Shown here: positions 20,973 to 25,544 of the stretch, piece after piece
Numbering within the stretch: the stretch's first letter is position 1
Layout of the letters: every line of letters begins with the position of its first letter
Origin: a virus
Virus record (IMG/VR): IMGVR_UViG_3300014501_000065
Coordinates: 1-25,544 of that record
Reading direction: 5' to 3' (one strand)
DNA length: 25,544 nucleotides
Program-made: the position numbers and the translations under genes
Notes under the pieces: generated by a model
The model's database searches: none
What the model was told of the DNA's origin: nothing
What the model saw: the letters and a program-made list of their open reading frames with translations, nothing else

Positions 20973-20982
20973 AAACAGGGAA
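20973..20982 (+). promoter_or_regulatory. AAACAGGGAA element, ribosome site of the glycosyltransferase gene
   Basis: Perfect copy; its AGGGAA lies 7 bases before ATG 20990. Confidence 0.5.
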
Positions 20983-20989
20983 ATGAGCG

Positions 20990-23356
20990 ATGAGAAGCGA
21001 GACCTTCTGGAAGTGGTTTGAGGAAGAGGCGCGTCCGAAACTGGCCGGGCGCGCTGGCACATTCGCCAAAATGTTCGAGCATCTCGACAAGCTCGACCGG
21101 CCGGTGACGATAGTGGAGACGGGCTGCGCGCGCCGCGATCCGGCGATTGAGGAATCTTGGAAGCTGGACGGGTGCAGCACGTTTTTGTTCGACCGCTATG
21201 TCGGTTGCGCCGCTCCCGAATCGCGGGTTTTCTCCGTTGACCTTGATCGCGAGGCGGTAAGGGCGTGTTGCGGTCGTGTGAGCTTGAGCTTCCAGACGAC
21301 GGTGACGGCGCAGGACAGCGTTGATTATCTCAAGGCTCTAGCGGTGCCGCACTGGTTCAAGGCTGATCTGCTCTACCTCGACTCCTTCGACTACGTCGCA
21401 TGGAATCCGCTGCCCAGCGCAATGCACCATCACGCGGAGCTTATGGCGGCGATGCCCATGATCCGGCCGGACACGCTGGTCGTGGTCGACGATTCGCCGG
21501 CCATGGTGGACGACCAGAACCGGCTTGAGGTAGGCGGCAAGGGCACCATCGTCGCCAAGCACATGCTGCTCTGCGCCGCTGACATGGAATTCTGCGAGTA
21601 TCAAACCGGTTGGACCAACGTAGGGCCAGCGCGCCATCGAAGCGACGAGGATTTAGACCATCTGGTAGCGCGTGCGCGCGGACACGTCGAAGGCAACCGG
21701 CTTGTGGCCGCAGAGGGCATTTACCGGCTGATCCTCGGAATCACGACGCCGCCGGTAAAGCCGCATTCGCGGGTGGCGCATGGGGAGGCGTGCGACTTTT
21801 ACGCCCGGCTGGCGGTGCAGCGCATGAAGTTCGGCACGGCCGCGGATTGGTGGCGCGAGGCGCTCTCCGCTGACCCTATGGCGACGGACTACCGGCTGGA
21901 TCTGATCGTGAATGCCCTTATGCCCATGGGCAACGTGAAGCTGGCACGGGTGGAGGGCGAGCGGGCTACCAAGATAGCGCCGGATTATTGGCGAACGTGG
22001 CACGTCTTCGGCGGAGTGCTGCACATGCTCAACGAGAGCGAGGAGGCGACGGCGGCCTATGATCGGGAGATAGCGGCGGCGCCGGAAGAGCCGGACGGGG
22101 CGCTCGACCGCATCAGCATAGCGATCGAGGTTGGCGACTATGACAAGGCGCGGGATTTTATCCCGGGCGTCATGGCGACGGATCGCCGCGGCGACGCTCT
22201 ACATTGCCTCGCGATGATCGCCCACCGTGAGCATAAGCACGAGGAAGCGATCGTATTGTTTGACGAAGCGATAGCGTGGCAGTGCAGCGACATTCCGATG
22301 GCGCACTGGAACAAGTCGCTCTCGCTGCACGCCATAGGGCGCTACCGGGAGGGCTGGGAAGAGCACACTTGGCGGGCCAAGGCTTTCAAGACGCCCATGC
22401 TCTCCCTGCCGCCGCGGCGCTTTACGGTGCCGATGTGGGACGGCACGCAGCCGGTGACGAAGGAAGACGGCACGCGCGCCGTGGTGCATGTCCACGCTGA
22501 GGCGGGGTACGGCGACAACATCGCCATGCTGCGCTTCCTGCCGCTGATCGAGGAAATGGGCTACGCGGTGCATTATGAGGCGTCGCCGGGCATGGCGGAG
22601 ATGGCGGCCTACAGCTTTCCCACCGTCACCGTAATGCCCAAGGCGCCGGACTATCCGGGCGCGCTCGGGCTCAAGCCGTTCGATTATCACATTCCGATCG
22701 GGGAGCTTCCGCACGTCTTCAAGATCGAGGTCGATTCGGTCCCGTGGCGCGGGCCGTACATCAAGGCGGACCCGATCTTGATCGATAAATGGCACGCACG
22801 GACTTGGCCGCGGCGCTGGCATAGGAATACGCGCCTGATCGGCTTGTGCTGGTCGGCCGGCATCCGCGAGGGAATCCATCTTCGCGAATACGGAATGAGC
22901 AAGTCGGTTCGGTTCGAGGACTTCCGCCCTCTTTTTGGCTGGCCTCATACGCAAATACTAAGCAGTCTAGCCCAACAGCCGGATATTTTCGTTTCGCTTC
23001 AGGTCGGCCCAGAACGAACCGAACGCGCCGAACCGGTCATTGATATCCTCCCCGACCGTCCGTCATGGGCAGAGACGGCGGCGCTGGTTGCGAACCTAGA
23101 CCTCGTGATTACGGTCGACACGGCGGTTGCTCACCTCGCCGGCGCGATGGGCAAGCCGGTGTGGGTCATCAGCCGTAAGGACGGCATGTCGTGGCACTTC
23201 ATGTGCGAACGGCCGGGCGCGCCTTGGAACGAGCGCAGTCCGTGGTATCCTTCCGCCAGAGTTTTTCGCCAGCGCGAATTTGATACCCCACACTTTTGGG
23301 ATGACGTTATATCTGATATAGGCATGGAATTGCGGTCAATGTCGGCCGCAGCATGA
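20990..23356 (+). CDS. Methyltransferase-like / TPR / glycosyltransferase three-domain protein
   Basis: 788 residues with three parts. (1) Residues ~1-215: class I methyltransferase-like fold (TIVETGCARRD at 40-50 as motif I, FSVDLD 81-86, ADLLYLDSFDY 125-135, LVVVDDSP 163-170), closest in style to Methyltransf_24. (2) Residues ~220-465: helical TPR-like repeats (e.g. EEATAAYDREIAAAPEEPDG, HEEAIVLFDEAIAW). (3) Residues ~495-788: GT9/heptosyltransferase-like glycosyltransferase of the bacterial TPR-GT type (HAEAGYGDNIAMLRFLPL at 502-519, IGLCWSAG 617-624, FVSLQVGP 667-674, VITVDTAVAHLAGAMGKPVW 706-725, PWYPSARVFRQ 751-761). It would transfer a sugar from a nucleotide donor; the TPR part may bind the protein acceptor. 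Its place before fibre and adhesin genes suggests virion or surface modification. Substrate unknown. Confidence 0.85.
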   Translation: MRSETFWKWFEEEARPKLAGRAGTFAKMFEHLDKLDRPVTIVETGCARRDPAIEESWKLDGCSTFLFDRYVGCAAPESRVFSVDLDREAVRACCGRVSLSFQTTVTAQDSVDYLKALAVPHWFKADLLYLDSFDYVAWNPLPSAMHHHAELMAAMPMIRPDTLVVVDDSPAMVDDQNRLEVGGKGTIVAKHMLLCAADMEFCEYQTGWTNVGPARHRSDEDLDHLVARARGHVEGNRLVAAEGIYRLILGITTPPVKPHSRVAHGEACDFYARLAVQRMKFGTAADWWREALSADPMATDYRLDLIVNALMPMGNVKLARVEGERATKIAPDYWRTWHVFGGVLHMLNESEEATAAYDREIAAAPEEPDGALDRISIAIEVGDYDKARDFIPGVMATDRRGDALHCLAMIAHREHKHEEAIVLFDEAIAWQCSDIPMAHWNKSLSLHAIGRYREGWEEHTWRAKAFKTPMLSLPPRRFTVPMWDGTQPVTKEDGTRAVVHVHAEAGYGDNIAMLRFLPLIEEMGYAVHYEASPGMAEMAAYSFPTVTVMPKAPDYPGALGLKPFDYHIPIGELPHVFKIEVDSVPWRGPYIKADPILIDKWHARTWPRRWHRNTRLIGLCWSAGIREGIHLREYGMSKSVRFEDFRPLFGWPHTQILSSLAQQPDIFVSLQVGPERTERAEPVIDILPDRPSWAETAALVANLDLVITVDTAVAHLAGAMGKPVWVISRKDGMSWHFMCERPGAPWNERSPWYPSARVFRQREFDTPHFWDDVISDIGMELRSMSAAA

Positions 23357-23368
23357 AAGAAAAATTAT

Positions 23369-24676
23369 ATGTTTTCATGCGAGCCGTTGTTGACCCAGTA
23401 CATTGCACCGCCGCCGTTATGGCTACCGCAGATCGGCGGGACGGTACCATCGCTGTTCGCGGACTTCACCACCGAAGGCGGTAACGATTACTACTGGTAC
23501 AACGGCGCGCAATATGCAGGCTACGCTGCATGGCTCTTTGCCCTGTCGGGGACATTCTCTAGGTCATCCGCAGCCTATTACACCAACGCATCAGGACTTC
23601 TTGCATCGGCAGGGAATAACGTCCTGCGGTTTGATTACAATCCGTCAACGCTGGTCTCGAATGGCGTCTTGCTAGAGGGGACGAGTACTAACCATTCTCT
23701 CAATTCCGGAAATGCACTGTCGTGGACGACACTCGATGGCGCGACGAGAGCTGGTGGCGTCAGCGATCCAACTGGCGGAACTGCTGGCGTAACTATTACC
23801 TCAGCAGCAGGGACGGGGTTGCACGACATAAGAGTTGGTAGCATAGGCTCCCAAACGAGCGGAAACACCGTCACGCATAGCTTTTTCGTAGCACGGGGAA
23901 CGGCTCCCTACGTGTATGTTGGGGACTACGCCCAGGCGAACTTTCCTGGGATTACTTTGAGGTGGTCAGACCTTTCCATTTCAACAAACGGCATACAGAG
24001 CGCAACCGGAGCGGTATCGCCCACGGCGTGGGCCGGGTGGTATCGACTGAGCATTACTTTTGTATTGGACACGGCTAGCTCAAGCCCAGTTGTAGGGCCT
24101 GCGGTCGCATCTGCGGCTTCCATCGGAAATAATAGTAACGCCTATACGGCGGCGGGCACCGAGACGGTGAACGTCTGGGGCGCGCAAGGCGCAGAAACCC
24201 TCCCCTTCGCCTCCTCCTACATCCAGACGACATCGAGCACGGCAAGCCGGAGCGCGGATGGTCTGTATGTTCCGTGGACCGCCGCCACATTTGCGGCGCT
24301 GCTCAAGTCGATCAATCAGGGAACCATTACAAACGCACGCCTGCTCGATACCGGCACCAACGGATTGCTTTATCAGACCGCCGGGCCAGATGTGACCACC
24401 AACAACGGCTCGCAGACGCTGGCGGCCGGCGTCAACGCATGGGGGTCTGCCAATAAGCTTGTCGTCGGAGGTTCCCCCGGCGGTCGCGTGCTATCGGCCA
24501 ACGGCAATGTGGCGCAGACCGATGCCAATGCGCTGGTCGCCTCGGCCGGGACCAATATGTACCTCGGTGCGTCCTCCGATGGCAGCAAGCCATCCTACGG
24601 GGATGTAGAGACGTTCGGTCTGTGGTCGATCGCGCCGACAGCCGGTCAGGCGGCAACCTTGAGCACACTGCCATGA
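23369..24676 (+). CDS. Fibre/spike-like protein with carbohydrate-binding domain (435 aa)
   Basis: ATG 23369, 12 bases after the glycosyltransferase stop; the ribosome site is weak (AAAGAAAAA). Residues ~85-110 contain NGVLLEGTSTNHSLNSGNAL, the 'L-x-E-G-x-x-T-N-x-x-x-x-S' signature of phage head-spike/fibre carbohydrate-binding domains with a concanavalin-like fold. A long beta-rich part follows, including WYRLSITFVLDTASSSPV and ETVNVWGAQGAETLPFASSY with a conserved G-A-Q. It is rich in Ser, Thr, Gly and Asn, suiting glycosylation. Probable role: receptor or polysaccharide binding at the tail tip or fibre. Its stop overlaps the next start (ATGA). Confidence 0.75.
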   Translation: MFSCEPLLTQYIAPPPLWLPQIGGTVPSLFADFTTEGGNDYYWYNGAQYAGYAAWLFALSGTFSRSSAAYYTNASGLLASAGNNVLRFDYNPSTLVSNGVLLEGTSTNHSLNSGNALSWTTLDGATRAGGVSDPTGGTAGVTITSAAGTGLHDIRVGSIGSQTSGNTVTHSFFVARGTAPYVYVGDYAQANFPGITLRWSDLSISTNGIQSATGAVSPTAWAGWYRLSITFVLDTASSSPVVGPAVASAASIGNNSNAYTAAGTETVNVWGAQGAETLPFASSYIQTTSSTASRSADGLYVPWTAATFAALLKSINQGTITNARLLDTGTNGLLYQTAGPDVTTNNGSQTLAAGVNAWGSANKLVVGGSPGGRVLSANGNVAQTDANALVASAGTNMYLGASSDGSKPSYGDVETFGLWSIAPTAGQAATLSTLP

Positions 24677-25095
24677 CTCACCAGATCGACATCCTTCTGG
24701 TCTATGCCAATGAAGCAGCCGCGCAGGCCGACCCGGCGCTTGCGCCCTATGTCTCCAATGGCAATTGGGACCTCAGTCACGTCTTTCCTGGCATCCAGAT
24801 ATGGTCCACGGCCAACGACACGACCTCTACGGAGACGGTCAACGGCCAGCCGGTCACTGTCGTCACCCATCAATACCAGCCGGGATATGCGCTGATCCTG
24901 TCGCTGCCGGGTGACCCAACGACGATTGCGGCGGCATGGCAGGGTGATGCGGCGACCGTGCTGATTGCCGACCGGGATGCGGCCTTGGCAGGGCAGTCGT
25001 TCATTCTCTATTCGACGCTGACTGATGCGCAATTGGAACCTATGATGATCCAACCAACGCCGGCCGGCTCGAATTATCCGTTCGGCTCTCCCTAA
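24673..25095 (+). CDS. Hypothetical protein between fibre and adhesin (140 aa)
   Basis: ATG 24673 overlaps the fibre stop, so it is translated by coupling. Starts MTHQIDILLVYANEAAAQAD, then has Thr-rich and beta-type stretches (DTTSTETVNGQPVTVVTH, YQPGYALILSLPGDPTTI) and a Pro/Asn end. It could be a fibre assembly or tip protein by location. No domain recognised. Confidence 0.6.
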   Translation: MTHQIDILLVYANEAAAQADPALAPYVSNGNWDLSHVFPGIQIWSTANDTTSTETVNGQPVTVVTHQYQPGYALILSLPGDPTTIAAAWQGDAATVLIADRDAALAGQSFILYSTLTDAQLEPMMIQPTPAGSNYPFGSP

Positions 25096-25119
25096 TACCG
25101 GAAGAAGGATGGCTAACAG

Positions 25120-25544
25120 ATGCCCGTGATTTTTCTAACGGGGGCGGGCAACTTTACCGTTCCGGACGACTGGAATTCTAACGCGAACACGATCGAGAGC
25201 CTGTCTGGCGCTGGATCTGGTGCGGCAATGGGCGGAGCCGGCGGCGGCGCGGCTTACGCCAAGGCCGTGAACATCGCTCTGACGCCCGGCGCTTTGATAG
25301 CTTTCAGCGCCGGAGCTGCGGCTAATGACACTTGGTTCAATGGATCGGCCGTCATCGGCTCAACTTGCGGCGCGCCTGCCGGCATCAGCGGATCGACCAC
25401 TGTAGGCGGCCTCGGCGGCGCGGCATCAGGTTGCTATGGGGGCATTGGCGGGGGAACCGCCAACCCTGGTGTGCCCTATGCTTATTCGGGCGGCCTTGGG
25501 GGCAGTCTTTCAACAGACGGGGGCGGCGGGGGCGGCGGGGGCGG
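25120..25544 (+). CDS. Glycine-rich tail adhesin, C-terminus beyond window
   Basis: ATG 25120 with AAGGA about 10 bases upstream; open to the window end (141 codons seen). Starts MPVIFLTGAGNFTVPDDW, the T-G-x-G-x-F-T-V-P-x-D/N-W motif that opens many phage fibre/glycine-rich domains. It then has long Gly-rich loops (GAGSGAAMGGAGGGAA, GGIGGGTANPG) and ends in a run of Gly codons from a ggggg(c) tract. Poly-glycine loops of this kind form host-binding faces in some phage adhesins. Likely host-range determinant. Confidence 0.7.
   Translation, partial: MPVIFLTGAGNFTVPDDWNSNANTIESLSGAGSGAAMGGAGGGAAYAKAVNIALTPGALIAFSAGAAANDTWFNGSAVIGSTCGAPAGISGSTTVGGLGGAASGCYGGIGGGTANPGVPYAYSGGLGGSLSTDGGGGGGGG

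Overview
This window is part of the genome of a tailed double-stranded DNA bacteriophage or prophage, most likely a siphovirus-type phage of an alphaproteobacterium. The evidence is the gene order small terminase, large terminase, DUF1073-type portal, MuF-like protein, NUDIX/DUF2213 protein, DUF2184-type major capsid and DUF4054-like connector. Other support comes from GC-rich codon use, an EcfG-type (alphaproteobacterial general stress) promoter motif, and the small-gene content. No integrase, repressor, tRNA, rRNA or CRISPR array is visible, so the lifestyle cannot be decided from this window.

Layout. Positions 1-3013 are transcribed leftward. A single-strand DNA-binding protein (ssb) and one further gene lie upstream of a very compact string of tiny genes. 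Many of these overlap by ATGA, and several are too short for routine gene calling. One appears frameshifted. The string ends in a pentapeptide-repeat protein encoded by near-identical 15-bp tandem repeats and cut by the window edge. A sigma70-like promoter flanked by an inverted repeat (2079-2114) probably drives it. Positions 3014-3347 are an AT-rich divergent control region with promoter-like sequences, an inverted repeat and a terminator.

From 3348 rightward is the late (virion) module. DNA packaging is at 3763-5581; the small terminase looks leaderless. Portal and head morphogenesis are at 5955-9377, including a MuF-like protein fused to an HExxE-containing domain. A NUDIX-DUF2213 head precursor with an apparent internal start for a scaffold is at 11230-13182. 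Capsid and connector genes run from 13247 to 17439. Two unrelated free-standing homing-type endonucleases (GIY-YIG with NUMOD3 repeats, and HNH) interrupt the module. After a strong terminator at 19327-19354 come two cysteine-rich zinc-type proteins, a 788-residue methyltransferase-like/TPR/glycosyltransferase protein, a carbohydrate-binding fibre-like protein and the start of a glycine-rich adhesin.

The most interesting points are: (i) the three-domain methyltransferase-TPR-glycosyltransferase next to the host-recognition proteins, which could glycosylate virion parts or act on host glycans; (ii) a lone leftward small membrane protein gene inside the rightward virion operon, with a GGAAC-N17-CGTT promoter that matches the alphaproteobacterial stress sigma EcfG; (iii) the nested scaffold and enzyme fusions in the head genes; (iv) the leaderless small terminase; and (v) a recurring AAACAGGGAA element ahead of several virion genes. 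All functional calls come from reading motifs; no database search was run.
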